DNA of 64,000 bases from Halichoerus grypus (GCF_964656455.1 NC_135719.1:77595562-77659561); one strand, 5' to 3'. Positions 36,404-48,374 are shown, numbered from the stretch's first letter. Notes: generated by a model from the sequence alone, not told the origin. Numbers and translations are program-made.

Positions 36404-36630
36404 AGGGGCACCTGGATGACACCTTCGGTTAAGCATACACCCCCTTGGTTTCAGCTCAGGTCATGATCTCAGGGTCGTGAGATGGAGCCTGGCATCAGGC
36501 TCCTTGCTCAGTGAGGAGTCTGCTTGAGATCCTCTCTCCCCCTCCCTCTGCCCCCCCCCCCCCGCTCCAGCACTCTTTGTCTCTCTCTAAAATAAATAAA
36601 TAAATCTTAAAAATGACAACAACAAAAACC
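36404..36630 (+). mobile_element. CAN-SINE
   Basis: Older copy with 'cttgctcagtgaggagtctg' body and a 12-14 C run at about 36551-36563. Duplication (A/C)CACATAGTTTTA on both sides. Confidence 0.93.
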
Positions 36631-36639
36631 CCACATAGT

Positions 36640-37578
36640 TTTAAAGGCTCTTTCTATAATGTACTTTCCTTACGAAGTTTATCCACAAGGAAATTAACAT
36701 GGATTTTTAAATATTTGTAAGCAATCTAATTTATGTTTCCACCATCTCGTTAAAGCAAATAAAAAACCCACAATTTCCATTTATCAAAAGGAACACAATT
36801 AATAATAATAATTTAAAAATTCAGGCCAAAATATTCCAGAAAAGAGAACTGGTTGCCACAAACTGAATACAGTTAGCCATCATCAAAATGAAGGGCCTTT
36901 GTATCGTTACCATTATGACCCTAAAATTTTACCATTATGCTAAAAATGTAAATGTCTCTAAATACTGGATACTTGTCTATGTTCCCCCAGGGTTTTAAAA
37001 GTGTTGCTATGATGCTAGTATCTTTTACCTAGAATGATGTGTGTAACAATTTAAAAATTGTAAGAAAATCATAAGAAAACAAAATTTGAGCCACAAGAAT
37101 GCTCGGGCCTGGGTTAGGTCCTGACCTAACTTTACAGCATAAAGGAACGTTAACAAAATGCTGGTGTGCTTTCATTCTTCCCTGCTAGGTTAAAAAAAGA
37201 TTTCTCTAATCCCATTATTTTCTACATAAAATAAACACAGCACATTTTTACGAATAAATTATAGTTTAAATTTAATAAGTATGTTCTCTTGCCAACTCAT
37301 CACTAACAGTTTAAGGAAAAAAAACATAAAATAAACACTAAAATTTCTTACAGAATCTGCCATTTCAAATATCATAATAAAAAATACAGAATTATATAAT
37401 CAGCTTTAAAAATATTTAATAACTGACCCCAAAAAATGGCAAAGGTAAAAGTGGCAAGGAATCCGACGTATAGACAAGGTAAGAATAAAGCTTGATTAAT
37501 ATATATAACAAATTGAGTATAACCAGATAAAAAGAGAACAAAATAGTGAAAAGGGGTTCTCTAGATAAAAGATCTCTC
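36640..37578. other. unassigned intron 1 DNA
   Basis: AT-rich, nothing recognised. Confidence 0.4.
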
Positions 37579-37677
37579 AAGGTGCCTGGCTCAGTCAATA
37601 GAGCATGTAACTCTTGAACTCAAGGCCAAGAGTTCAAGTGCCACACTGGGTGTAGAGATTACTTAAAAAAAAAAAAA
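37579..37677 (+). mobile_element. short old CAN-SINE
   Basis: Short type: 'ggtgcctggctcagtcaata', 'gggtgtagagattacttaaa'. Flanks AAAGATCTCT / AAAAATCTCT. Confidence 0.88.
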
Positions 37678-37984
37678 ATCTCTGGATACTATAAGTCCTG
37701 TTTTAAAATATCTGTTGTTTGCACTGAATTATAAAGTTTAATAGACTTAGAACTAGGAGAATATAAAATCCAATGTGAATTAATGTTTGTATATAAATCT
37801 GGCCCTTGGGTGAGCAATCTCTTTTTAGCTACTGAGCTTTCAACCATTAAAAGAAGAGTACTTCAAATAGTGTAACAAACACAAATGAAACATAAAGGGT
37901 TCTCCTGTCCTGAACTCCCAAAATGACACTGCCTAAAAACACACTCGCTCTAGTTTGCACTATTTACCTTCCAAATTACCTTCT

Positions 37985-38450
37985 CAATGCTATTAGTCAT
38001 TCAACAAACATTTATGGAACTCTTTCTGAAAATCATAATGCTGTGTCATGTACAGGCCCTCAGGTAGCTTAAAATTAATGAAACAGACATACAAGAAGTA
38101 AATAATTAACTGTAATAAAATGAGGGATGAAAGTAAGTGCTATATGTTTCTGAAATACCAACACTGCTAACTGAGGAAAACCAGAAGCTTCACAGAGAAA
38201 GGTGGCATTTGAACTGAGGGTTCAATAAAGGAGGAATAGGGTGCTGGGTGGCTCAGTTGGTTAAGCGACTGCCTTCGGCTCAGGTCATGATCCTGGAGTC
38301 CCAGGATCAAGTCCCGCATCGGGCTCCCTGCTCAGCAGGGGGTCTGCTTCTCCCTCTGACCCTCCCCCCTCTCATGTGCTCTCTCTCTCTCTCTCATATA
38401 AATAAAATCTTTAAAAAAATAAAATAAAATAAAGGAGGAATAAGATTTTG
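37985..38450 (-). mobile_element. L2 3' fragment with SINE insertion
   Basis: Antisense L2: 'attcaacaaacatttatgga', 'acaggccctcaggtagctta', 'ggtggcatttgaactgaggg'. A SINE (38239-38427) interrupts it. Confidence 0.75.
38239..38427 (+). mobile_element. CAN-SINE
   Basis: Full length; perfect duplication AATAAAGGAGGAATA at 38224-38238 and 38428-38442. Confidence 0.97.
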
Positions 38451-38639
38451 AAAAATGGAAAGTGTGAAAAATATAACAGTAGAATATGGATTACAAACTA
38501 CAGAATTCTGGCTAATTTAAGCAGAAAAGGAATTTACTAAAGGAATTTCCTAATTCTAAAGTAGCTCCTAAAATTGATGAGAAATCTAGAGGCTGGAGGA
38601 AAACAAAGGCCAGGAAACAGGCTGTTGAGAACTCAGATA

Positions 38640-38925
38640 CAGTAACGTAACAGAAATAGATGAGATACGATGCCATGGTAACTGCTTTGTCCCACATCTA
38701 TAGGTCACTGCCTCAAGATTCAAAGCCTGATAAAGGACATTAATGAGTCAACTGGCAAAATCTCAATAAGGTTAGATAATAGTATTCTATCAATGTTAAT
38801 TTCCTAATTGCAATCATTGTGCTACGATTGTATGAAATTTCCTTGCTTTTAGGAAATATGCACTGAAGCATTTAGGGGTAAAGGGGCATTATGTCAACTA
38901 TTTACTCTTCAAGATTAAAAAAATC
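38640..38925 (+). mobile_element. old L1 3' UTR (tentative)
   Basis: Text 'ttaggaaatatgcactgaag', then 'catttaggggtaaaggggca' resembles an old L1 3' UTR. Confidence 0.5.
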
Positions 38926-38930
38926 TTTAA

Positions 38931-39090
38931 GGGGTGCCTGGGTGGCTCAGTCAGGTAAGTGTCTGACTCTCAATCACAGCTCAGGTCTTGAGCTCTGGGT
39001 CAAGAGTTCAAGCCTTGTGCTGAATAGTGCGTGTATATGTAGAGAGACAGAAATGGGAGGAGAGAGAGACAGGTATCAAGCCTATCTAAA
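38931..39090 (+). mobile_element. CAN-SINE, older subfamily
   Basis: Head GGGGTGCCTGGGTGGCTCAGT, then the 'gtgtctgactctcaatc' body; the 3' half is degraded. Confidence 0.85.
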
Positions 39091-39661
39091 CTAAAGTGAT
39101 CATCTTTCCCCACGAAACTTGTTTGTACTTACCACAGTGCATGACAGCACACAATCTTATCACCCTATTATTTACATATACATCATATATAATAGTCCTT
39201 ATGCATCATCTTGCCTGCTTGTCTCACCTTATTTTATAATCAAAGAATATTTGTAGAATCTTCTTTTCAAAGTAGAACATATTTGTTTGATCATACACGT
39301 TTAAAAATTTGAATTAAAAAAAGGTAAAGTTCCACATAATCCCTATATTTTCCCCATTCCAAACACAGTTAAGAGTTTGATATGTATTTATATCCTTTTA
39401 GGGTCCTAATACATGCAGGTATCATAATTTTTACATAAGCAAAATATTATCTTTTTTCCCTTAAAAGTCTTATCACAATATCTTTCCAGTTTTATATGGG
39501 AAAAAATGTACATCAAAATGTTAACAGTGATTATTTCTGGATGGTAATTTTATAGGTAATTTTTATTTTCTTCTTGGTATTTTTCTGTCATTAAACAGAA
39601 TAGGTAAAACTTTTTGATTTAGGAGATACTTGTATCACTGATACAAAAGGGAAGGAAAGGA
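39091..39661. other. mostly unassigned intron 1 DNA
   Basis: 39270-39510 resembles an antisense old LINE tail ('cataatttttacataagcaa'), but too weakly to name. Confidence 0.35.
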
Positions 39662-39673
39662 AACAGATTAATT

Positions 39674-39819
39674 ATTTTGTCGGGGGGCAGAGGATGGAGA
39701 GAGAGAATCCCAAGCAGGCTCCACACACAATGCAGGGCTCAATCCTACAACCTTGAGATCATGACCTGAGCCAAAATCAAGAATCAGACACTTAACCAAC
39801 TGAGCCACCCAGGCTCCCC
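39674..39819 (-). mobile_element. CAN-SINE, older subfamily
   Basis: Short diverged copy with perfect duplication AACAGATTAATT at 39662-39673 and 39820-39831. Confidence 0.94.
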
Positions 39820-39831
39820 AACAGATTAATT

Positions 39832-40435
39832 TTCACAACAGAGGAAGGCATGTTGAGAGAGGTCATACTTGAGATAAGTTTGGAACTGAAGAAATTACAT
39901 AATGAAGATCATGATGTAATATGTATCAAGCACATATAAGTGAATGTCACCCAGAATATAGTAAAAAATATAAAGTATAAATTAGGTGCTAACATCTTCA
40001 TAAAATGATGTGTGTAACAATTTAAATTAACCAAAGATTTACAACAATCCAAGGAGTACCTTGAAATAATAATTATTCTCTGTCTGTAATTCTTCAACTC
40101 TAATAGAGGTCCCATTCTGCATGAAATCACTGTGGTGCCACCCACCAGAGTGGACACTAATCCTCAAGCTTTAACAGCACTTTGTTCTCCCCTCCCTGCC
40201 TGCCAGGAAGTCAACTGCAAAACAGATGAGGCACAAACCTGAGCCCCCCTCCCACCAACTCTGTAAAAACCATCTCTTTTAGATCTATTTCCATCTTGTA
40301 AAATGAAAAATCAACTTGTCTACTTTATTTCTCCTTTCAGTGAATGTAAAATACGTGCTCTTAAAATAACATTTCCTGGTCACCTCTTAATTCAATGATT
40401 CTCTTGGCTGTAAAGAGGAGAAAAATATTTTTTTT
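39832..40435. other. unassigned intron 1 DNA
   Basis: Nothing recognised. Confidence 0.4.
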
Positions 40436-40451
40436 AAAACAGGAATTGTTC

Positions 40452-40627
40452 GGGACGCCTGGGTGGCTCAGTCGGTTAAGCGGCTGCCTTCGGCCCGGGT
40501 CATGATCCCAGGGTCCTGGGATGGAGTCCCACATCGGGCTCCTTGCTGAGCGGGAAGTCTGCTCCCTCTCTCTCCCTCTGCTTGTGCTCTCTCAGTCAAA
40601 TAAATAAATAAAAAAAATCTTTAAAAA
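40452..40627 (+). mobile_element. CAN-SINE
   Basis: Full length; perfect duplication AAAACAGGAATTGTTC at 40436-40451 and 40628-40643. Confidence 0.97.
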
Positions 40628-40711
40628 AAAACAGGAATTGTTCTACAAATTCATACTGGCATAGTAAAGAAGCAACAAACCAAAACACAACTTGGAAATG
40701 ATGTGAAGATT

Positions 40712-40892
40712 TTTTTTTAAAGACTTTTATTATTTATTTATTTGAGAGAGAAAGTGAGAAACAGCATGAGAGGGAAGAGGGTCAGAGGGAGAAGCAGGCT
40801 CCCCACCAAGCCGGGAGCCCGATGTGGGACTCGATCCCAGGACTCCTGAGCCAAAGGCAGTCGCTTAACCAACTGAGCCACCCAGGCGCCCC
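40712..40892 (-). mobile_element. CAN-SINE
   Basis: Full length with a deletion before the B box; duplication TGATGTGAAGATT at 40699-40711 and 40893-40905. Confidence 0.97.
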
Positions 40893-40905
40893 TGATGTGA
40901 AGATT

Positions 40906-41511
40906 AATAAGGGAAAATAGGAAGCCAACTTTGTCTTTCAAAAAAGATTCATTTGTCGTCAAGCTTTGCTCCCAGAAAACTCGTAACTTCTTTGGCAGGA
41001 CTTGAAGTTTATGTATCTGCAATAGGGATTGAGCCTTTTTCAGTAAGACTAGGCTTTAATTAGCCCAAATATCAAAGACATGTTATTTTATTATCAGCCT
41101 TGTAGTGAAAGGAAAAAATGAGGGGGAAGAATCTCAGTCCTTAATATCATGAAGCCAGCTCCTGGGATATGACCTTTCGATCAACAATAGAACCACAGAT
41201 TCCAAATCCACTATTTAAATGAAACCCACACTGCATTAATTAGACTTTGAGAATGAATACTCACTAAATACTTTAAATTTTCCCCAAATGTAGCTGTTAA
41301 TGATCTTTTCAAGCCAGCGATTATAGAAACCTAAATAGGGTAACTAATTATTTCACAGAATACACATGCATTAACAAAATCTCTCAACACTAGTAACTTC
41401 CCACCGCTAAATACAGAAAGGGAGGAATCACAGTACTGATAACCCAAGAATATATATGAATTTTTGGTAACAGTTCTGTCATCTCAATTATGCTTTGCTT
41501 AGGTTAATATT
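40906..41511. other. unassigned intron 1 DNA
   Basis: Nothing recognised. Confidence 0.4.
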
Positions 41512-41527
41512 AAAATGTTTGTTATCC

Positions 41528-41730
41528 TGGGGCACCTGGGTGGCTCAGTCGGTTAAGCGTCTGCCTTCGGCTCAGGTCATGATCCCAGGGTCCTGGGATC
41601 GAGCCCCGCATCGGGCTCCCTGCTCGGCGGGGAGCCTGCTTCTCCCTCTCTCTCTGCTGCTCCCCCTGCTTGTGCTCTATCCCTCTCTCTCTCTCAAATA
41701 AATAATAAAATCTTAAAAAAAATTTTTTTT
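41528..41730 (+). mobile_element. CAN-SINE
   Basis: Full length; duplication AAATGTTTGTTATCC / AAATGTTTGCTATCC (about 41513-41527 and 41731-41745). Confidence 0.97.
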
Positions 41731-41782
41731 AAATGTTTGCTATCCCTCAACACAAGTTTGACTTGGTACTAAGAAAGTATTG

Positions 41783-41965
41783 AGGGGTGCCTGGGTGGGT
41801 CAGTTGGTTAAAGCATCTGCCTTCAGATCCCAGGGTCATGGGATAGCGCCCTGCATCCAATCCTCCCTGCTCAGCAGGGAGTCTGCTCCTCTGCTCCTCC
41901 TCATGCTCACGCTCTCTCCCTCTCTCTCAAATAAATAAATAAAACTTAAAAAAAAAGAGAGAGAG
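41783..41965 (+). mobile_element. CAN-SINE
   Basis: Diverged sense copy, GGGGTGCCTGGGTGGGTCAG; flanks AGAAAGTATTGA / AGAAGTACTGA. Confidence 0.93.
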
Positions 41966-42286
41966 AAGTACTGATCAGACATATTTGTATCAGTCCTTAA
42001 TAGCAAGAGGACACAAAGGGAGGATTAAGTATATACAACAGGGATTTCATTCTATCAATCTCCTACATATTTTTTAATTTCCCTGCTGTTTGCCCATATC
42101 AATGACATGACATGGATGGTAGGGAACAGTATCCCTGGGAGTGCTGTTTTTACAGAAATTGTCTTTTAAACAATTTAAGGCTGATGGACAAATTGGTTGG
42201 TCAAATTCTAAAACAGCATCCTAGCAACATCAGGATAAAATTAAGCACATCGATTTGTGTTTCTTGTCAATGTCCTTTGGCACCCA
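41966..42286. other. unassigned intron 1 DNA
   Basis: Nothing recognised. Confidence 0.4.
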
Positions 42287-42303
42287 TTCAAAAGTGAAAT
42301 ATT

Positions 42304-42484
42304 TTCTTTTAATTTTTTATTTAAATTCAATTAGCCAACATAGTACATCATTAGTTTCAGATGTAGTGTTCAATAATTTCTCACTTGCGTATAACACCCA
42401 GTGCTCATTACAACTGCCCTCCTTTAGGTCCATCACCCAGTTACCCCATCCCCCCCACCTCCCCTCCAGCAACCCTCAGTTTCT
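42304..42484 (-). mobile_element. 5'-truncated carnivore L1 3' end
   Basis: Antisense 3' UTR ('aattagccaacatagtacat', 'acacccagtgctcattacaa'). Perfect 17-base target duplication TTCAAAAGTGAAATATT at 42287-42303 and 42485-42501. Confidence 0.95.
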
Positions 42485-42501
42485 TTCAAAAGTGAAATAT
42501 T

Positions 42502-42865
42502 ATCTATATCAATTACCTATGCACTGCCCCATGACACCTTTATAGAAAATTTTCAAACCAACAAAATTGTTGAGTATTTCCATCCAAAAGAAAAAAAAAT
42601 TAACAGTATTAAACCATTTGCTCTTGGTACCTCAACACACACACGCGCACGTACTCACACATACACAAATGGCTTCTAATGAAAGAAAATGAAATTTCAA
42701 AACGAATGAATCCAATGCCCCAACAAGCTCATCAATCGTACCTATAAAAGAGAAATAATTATGTGTCAGTATGGTCTTTATTTCTCCCTTTGATATTTCA
42801 AAGTGCATCAGGAAACAGTGACATCTGAATAGAAAACACATTTTCAACCACTTAATTTCTTTTTT
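42502..42865. other. unassigned intron 1 DNA
   Basis: CA-rich tract at about 42634-42666; otherwise nothing. Confidence 0.4.
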
Positions 42866-42879
42866 ATAAAAGTCTAGAG

Positions 42880-43010
42880 GGGGGTGCCTGGGTGGCTCAG
42901 TCAGTTTAAGTGTCCAACTCTTGATCTCGGCTCAGGTCTTGATCTCACAGTCATGAGTTTGAGCCCCATGGTGGGCTCTACACTGGGCGTGGAGCCTACT
43001 TTAAAAAAAA
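42880..43010 (+). mobile_element. CAN-SINE 1 of 3 in a stack
   Basis: Older type ('gtccaactcttgatctcggc', 'gtgggctctacactgggcg'), preceded by AAAAGTCTAGAGG. Confidence 0.9.
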
Positions 43011-43016
43011 AGTCTA

Positions 43017-43201
43017 GGGGCGCCTGGGTGGCTCAGTTGGTTAAGCAACTGCCTTTGGCTTGGGTCATGATCCTGGAGTCCCTGGAGTCCCTGGGTCATG
43101 ATCCTGGAGTCCCTGCTTCTCCCTCTGACCCTCCCCCCTCTCATGTGCTCTCTCTCATTCTCTCTCTCAAATAAATAAATAAAATCTTTAAAAAAAAAAA
43201 A
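43017..43201 (+). mobile_element. CAN-SINE 2 of 3 in a stack
   Basis: Younger type, preceded by AAAAAGTCTAG and followed by AAAAGTCTAGAGGGG. It contains a small internal tandem copy of 'gggtcatgatcctggagtcc' (about 43060-43110). Confidence 0.95.
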
Positions 43202-43211
43202 AAAGTCTAGA

Positions 43212-43301
43212 GGGGTATCTGGCTGGCTCCGTCAGCAGATTTTAGGGTTGTGAGTTCAAGCCACATGTTGCAGGTAGAATTTACTTAAAAAAAAAAAAAA
43301 A
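43212..43301 (+). mobile_element. CAN-SINE 3 of 3 in a stack (short old type)
   Basis: 'ggggtatctggctggctccg' head, 'gtagaatttacttaaaa' tail. A weak further copy of the target (ACATCTAGAAAG) follows at about 43320. Confidence 0.88.
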
Positions 43302-43677
43302 AGGTAAAACAAAACAAAAACATCTAGAAAGTCATGCTGTGTTGTGGGTAGGACCAAATAACCTATACAGCCTCTCTAAAGCTCACTTGCCCAGTACTAT
43401 GGAAAATAATTACTACTTTTCCTAGAGAAAACAGGCTTAGTAACTAATTCCCCAGGAAACAGACCTGGTAGTCTTAAATTACGAGCTTGCCATTTCTCAT
43501 CCTAGCATCAGTTAAAACAAAAATGGTGACACTGTTAAGAATGACAACAATCAGAAATCATATTCTGCAAGTGGTGCATAGCCCCCACACCAAAAAATAA
43601 ATAAATAAATAAAACAAAACCAACTCTCTGGGTAAATACATGTAATAAACTATCTTCCTTAAAAAAAAAAAAAAAAA
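43302..43677. other. unassigned intron 1 DNA
   Basis: An AATA-type simple stretch at about 43596-43612; nothing else. Confidence 0.4.
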
Positions 43678-43877
43678 TGGGGCACCTGGGTGGCTCAGTC
43701 GGTTAAGCGTCTGCCTTTGGCTCAGGTCATGATCCCAGGGTCCTGGGATCGAGCCCCACATCGGGCTCCTTGCTCGGCAGGAAGCCTGCTTCTCCCTCTC
43801 CCGCTGCCCCTGCTTGTGTTCCCTCTCTGTCTCTCTGTCAAATAAATAAATAAAAATCTTAAAAAAAAAAAAAAAAA
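43678..43877 (+). mobile_element. CAN-SINE (young)
   Basis: Near-consensus body, flanked on both sides by long A-runs that hide the target duplication. Confidence 0.96.
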
Positions 43878-44866
43878 GTAAGTAATGTGATCTTAGTCAA
43901 TAGGCCCAAAATGGAGTATACATATAGCTGGGGATTCATGAAGATTTCTCAAAAAATATATGAGCAAGGATTCTTAAGTCTCAGTTACTCAGTCAATGTC
44001 CAAACTCTTTCCCAAAAGCCGTCCTAGAAAGTACTTGAGGACCGGCAACCCCTTCTCCGCCATTCTCACTCTGTGGTGCATTCCCTGAGCAAGCAAAGGG
44101 ATAATTTTTTTAATATAGGTGTAGATGTTGAGAAAGTGTAACTCTAAAGACCGAGTAACAAGTCCTTTTGCGAGTCATGAAGTTTCCAATTCTTTGCTTT
44201 CAACAAAATTGAAGGAGGACCTAATCCGGTTGTCAGCTGACAGATCATTAAAAAAAATTTTATAATAATGATTTTGGTATATAATTAGAAAGGTATTCAC
44301 AGAATTGAGTGACACATATGATGAAACTCCAACCATTACCATCTACTAATGTTTCTCAGTCCTTACACCTATAAAAATAAAAATTAGGAAGAGAATTGAT
44401 TCTGAATCCTATCTCATTCAGGAATATGCAATATTCATCCATGGATACCTGCATAAATTCATTAGGGAAAATGAGATCCATTCACAATAAAATTTTACCT
44501 TTATGTGTAACAATTGCTAATTAAAATAAATTATATATTAATCAATGTAATCTTAATTCAACCGAAAAGAAAAAAATTTTACACCCAAGCCCTAAGGTTA
44601 CAAGATATAAAAAAAAAAAAAATCAAAATTTGTTACCAGGAAGCAGAAGTGATTGCTAAAAAGTTTTCAGGTTTGAAAATATGTTACACTGGATAAAATT
44701 CTACAGAAGATGTGGAATTAAAACATGAAATAAAAAGAAGAAATAATATAAATTTTCTCACTGCAGAAGAGCTTATTAATGTGATTCTTAAATGGATGAT
44801 GGTGAGTATCAAATCACTATAGTATTTAGACTCCATCCAGGTATAAGAATGATGTGACAGTTCTAT
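43878..44866. other. unassigned intron 1 DNA
   Basis: AT-rich; nothing recognised. Confidence 0.4.
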
Positions 44867-44883
44867 TTAAAATGTCAAATATA

Positions 44884-45073
44884 GGGGCACCTGGATGGCT
44901 CAGTCAGTTAAGTGTCTGCCTTCAGCTCAGGTCATGATCCCAGGGTCCTGGGATCGAGCCCTGCGTCGGGCTCCCTGCTCAGCGGGGAGTCTGCTTCTCC
45001 CTCTCCTCCCCACTCATGGTCTCTCTCTGAAATAAATAAATAAAATCTTAAAAAAAAGTCACTATGCACTTAA
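44884..45073 (+). mobile_element. CAN-SINE with possible 3' extra sequence
   Basis: SINE body and A-tail end near 45057. The likely target duplication TTAAAATGTCAAATATA (44867-44883) / TTAAAATGTCAAGTATA (45074-45090) starts 16 bases later, leaving GTCACTATGCACTTAA between tail and duplication. Confidence 0.93.
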
Positions 45074-45339
45074 TTAAAATGTCAAGTATACAATATGCTG
45101 GAAATTTTATGTTCAATTTTATGTACAAGTCATACATAATTTATCAAAAAAATTTTAAGCAGAATACTAGCAAAATGTATCAATAATGGAAATATGTAAG
45201 TGATATAATGGTCAGTGAGAAAAGCAGACCTCAAAACAGTATACACTAGCAAGGATAAAGATGCCAAAATAGTTTTTGAGGAGTGGTCTGCAGCAGCAGG
45301 GTAAAGGGCCAATTCCATGGATTACCAAGAACTAATCTT

Positions 45340-45458
45340 TTTTTTCTTCTTTTAAAGACTTTATTTTTAAGTCATCTCTACACCCAATCTGGGACTCAAA
45401 TTTACAACCCCGAGATCGAGAACCGCATACTCTACCGATTGAGCCAGCCAGGCGCCCT
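45340..45458 (-). mobile_element. short old CAN-SINE
   Basis: Reverse short type; duplication TTACCAAGAACTAATCTT / TTACCAAGAGCTAATCTT at 45322-45339 and 45459-45476. Confidence 0.93.
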
Positions 45459-45476
45459 TTACCAAGAGCTAATCTT

Positions 45477-46094
45477 AAAGCAATTTTCTTTTAGGACACT
45501 TGAGCACGTTCAGTTGCTAACCAAATTTACTTCAGGCTTTCTGAAAAGGGGGAAATACAGCCTAGAGGCTGTCAAGTGTGAACTTTAATAGGTCCTCAAT
45601 CTCTGTCTGGCTGACACAGTGAGGGGGACTCCTTTCAGCAACCATGAAGGAGCAAGCGCTTTAGAAACCTGCCAGCAACTTTGATTTGACATCTTTTCCT
45701 CTTCCAGGTTCACAGTAAGCTTGACCATCAAAGTTAGAGATTTCCCTTTTACTGAAATAGAGCAATGAAAATGTCAAGGGCATCTAGGATTAATTATTAT
45801 TCAGGCAAAGGATTTATATTATTGTTTGCAAAGCAAAACTTTGGTCGGGAAAAAAAAAAAATACCTCCAAGTTCTTACTAAAAGCAGCTGCCGTATAAAC
45901 GTATAAACGTGGAGCAAGAAAGCAAAGATCTGCTCTCATCCACAATAACTGAATATGGTATCAGTACTACTTCAAATCCTTATTACCATTTTGGGACATC
46001 AGGAAAACAAAAGTGTGTGAAAGGATCACACAACAGTCCGCCACACATCCATTTTCAAATCTCAAATCACTCCAGAGGCGGTTTAGGGAAATAG
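45477..46094. other. unassigned intron 1 DNA
   Basis: Nothing recognised. Confidence 0.4.
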
Positions 46095-46255
46095 CTGAAA
46101 AAACAGTTCTGGAATCAAAATGCCTGGGTTGAATCCAGGTTCTGCCATTTTCTGGTTGCGTGATAATGGATAAGTTACTTAACCTCTCCTAACTGTGAGT
46201 TATCTGTGCCTCAGTTTTCTCACCTCATGCTAAGTGCTCAGTAAATGTGAGGTAC
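46095..46255 (+). mobile_element. MIR
   Basis: Sense MIR core: 'tgcctgggttgaatccaggt', 'aagttacttaacctctccta', 'tgcctcagttttctcacctc'. Confidence 0.85.
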
Positions 46256-46374
46256 TAGGAGGAGGAAAAAAGAAAAAAAACATTCCAAGGACTGCCATTA
46301 GGCCTTGACACCCTCTCTGTAGTAGCTCATCAAAAAGAAAAATTTAATACTAACAAATCCTAGCATTTTTTTTT

Positions 46375-46566
46375 TTTTTAAAGATTTTATTTATTTATTT
46401 GACAGAGAGAGAGATAGCGAGAGCAGGAACACAAGCGGGGGAGTGGGAGAGGGAGAAGCAGGCTTCCCGCCGAACAGGGAGCCCGATGTGGGACTCGATC
46501 CCAGGACCCTGGGATCATGACCTGAGCCGAAGGCAGACGCTTAACGACTGAGCCACCCAGGCGCCC
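46375..46566 (-). mobile_element. CAN-SINE (young)
   Basis: Full length with 'cgacagcg'-type promoter region; duplication CCTAGCATTTTTTTT from 46359 and 46567. Confidence 0.96.
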
Positions 46567-46639
46567 CCTAGCATTTTTTTTTTAAGTTAATGACTACATC
46601 CAGGGCAATACCAGGCTTCTAGTGGATATTCAATGAAGA

Positions 46640-47687
46640 TAATTAGCCTTATGATATGCTTACCCAAACTCCATAAACTTAGGGTTCATGCCATCTACAG
46701 AGGGAATGATTTAAGTGCAAGAGACTAGCAGACACAACGTGCTCAGCAAAGTTCCCCTGGAGTACGACTTGTCTCGAAGTTGTTGAGTTTTATTTTGTCT
46801 TGATTTCCATGTATCAGCCACAGGTGTATAGTGATCCAAAGCAGAAAGCAAAAGGCGTAAATAGTATTAAATTCTGGAGTTAGGTAACTAACTGGTCTTT
46901 ACTTGGCTAAACCTCTATTATGAATTGTTTTCTTTCTGATCATTTCAATTACTCACCATTTGGGGCACAAATGCAACATGGAACATGAGAACGAGGAGGC
47001 CTCAGGTAGGGCAATCAGTCTTGTCCCACTTAATCGTTAGGCACCAAGAATGGTATTCTTAGCAAGTCTAAAGATGACTGGTACTTCAGAATCTAAGTGG
47101 AAGGAACTTAGAGGTCACAAACCAGACCAAAATGAAGGAGTAATCCTTCCAACGTCTCTTCATGCAGCTTGGACTGACAAGAGGAGGGCAGGGGTAACAG
47201 GTTGAAGCGCTGGTGGCCGCAGCTCTCTGTGATGACCCAAGCGCCGGGCCACACATTCACACACGCTAACACACCGAACCATGAAACTGGGAAGTGAAAA
47301 AAATCCCAAAAGAAAATATAAGATGGGATTTTTTTTTTTAAGGCTATCCCAAAAAGGGATAAAAGCCTAAGTGTTAATAGAATTGGTTACAATATCAGCA
47401 TATCAAAAAACATATTATTTACTTTCTACACGATACACCACTGTTTTGGTCAATTGAGTTCCACAGAGATGAGTAAGATAGAAGCACCTTCATTCACTCA
47501 ATTCAAGAAGTTAATGACACTTTTTATTAAAGGCCTATGTGCCGGACGCTTCAGTCAGTACCAAAGGTACAATTACTACAATTACTATCAAAACATGATC
47601 CATGAAGCCAGAGTGTCTACCTTGTTCTCAGTAAAGTGGTGACTGGTTCACAAAAATGTAAGCGATAAAACAGAGTTGAGTCAAAAG
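46640..47687. other. unassigned intron 1 DNA
   Basis: No clear repeat or exon. Confidence 0.4.
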
Positions 47688-47750
47688 CAGCTTGGTATAA
47701 ACCCCGGCTCTGACTCTAGTTATAAAAGCTTAGGCAAGTCAATTAACTGA
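47688..47750 (+). mobile_element. MIR fragment
   Basis: 'ccccggctctgactctagtt' and 'cttaggcaagtcaattaact' are MIR-like; cut off by the L1 that follows. Confidence 0.55.
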
Positions 47751-47958
47751 GACAAACCACGAAAGACTCTGGACTCCGGGATACAAAATGAGGATTACAG
47801 AAGGGATGGGAGTTGGCGGGATGGGGTAACCAGGTGATGGGTATTAAGGAGGGCACGTGTTGTGATGAGCACTGGGTGTTATATGCAACTAATGAATCGC
47901 TGAACACATCAAAAACTAATGATGAGTATGTTGGCTAATTGAACATAATTTTTTTTAA
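47751..47958 (+). mobile_element. carnivore L1 3' UTR
   Basis: 'caggtgatgggtattaagga', 'gatgagcactgggtgttata', 'gagtatgttggctaattgaa'. 5'-truncated. Confidence 0.92.
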
Positions 47959-48080
47959 AAATGAAAATTTTATATATAAAATAGATATAAAATGATGTTG
48001 TTATAAAGTTTAAATAACCTTAAGTTGTTTAAGAAGTAAAGTTGTAATCAAGTTATATATACATATATATGCAACATATA

Positions 48081-48374
48081 CAATTGAACCCTGCATACCT
48101 CCCAGGATAGGGGTGCCATGGAAAAACCTATGTATAACTTTTGATTCCCTAAAAACTTAACAACTAATAACCTACTGTTGACCGGAAACCTTACCAATAA
48201 CAGTCGATTAAGACATATTTTGTATGTTACATGTATTAGATACTGTATTCTTACAATAAAGTAAGCTAGAGAAAACATTAAGAAAATCATGAAAATACAT
48301 TAACAGTAACCAAAAAAAAAAAAAAATCCCCATATAAGTGGACCTGCAAACCCATCTTGTTCAAGAGTCAATTG
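48081..48374 (-). mobile_element. Tigger-like (pogo/Tc-mariner) DNA element
   Basis: About 294 bp. Ends CAATTGAACCC... and ...CTTGTTCAAGAGTCAATTG are an imperfect inverted repeat flanked by TA on each side, the Tc/mariner target. The inside ('ctgttgaccggaaaccttac') fits the Tigger7/MER-type consensus. No transposase is left. Confidence 0.8.
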
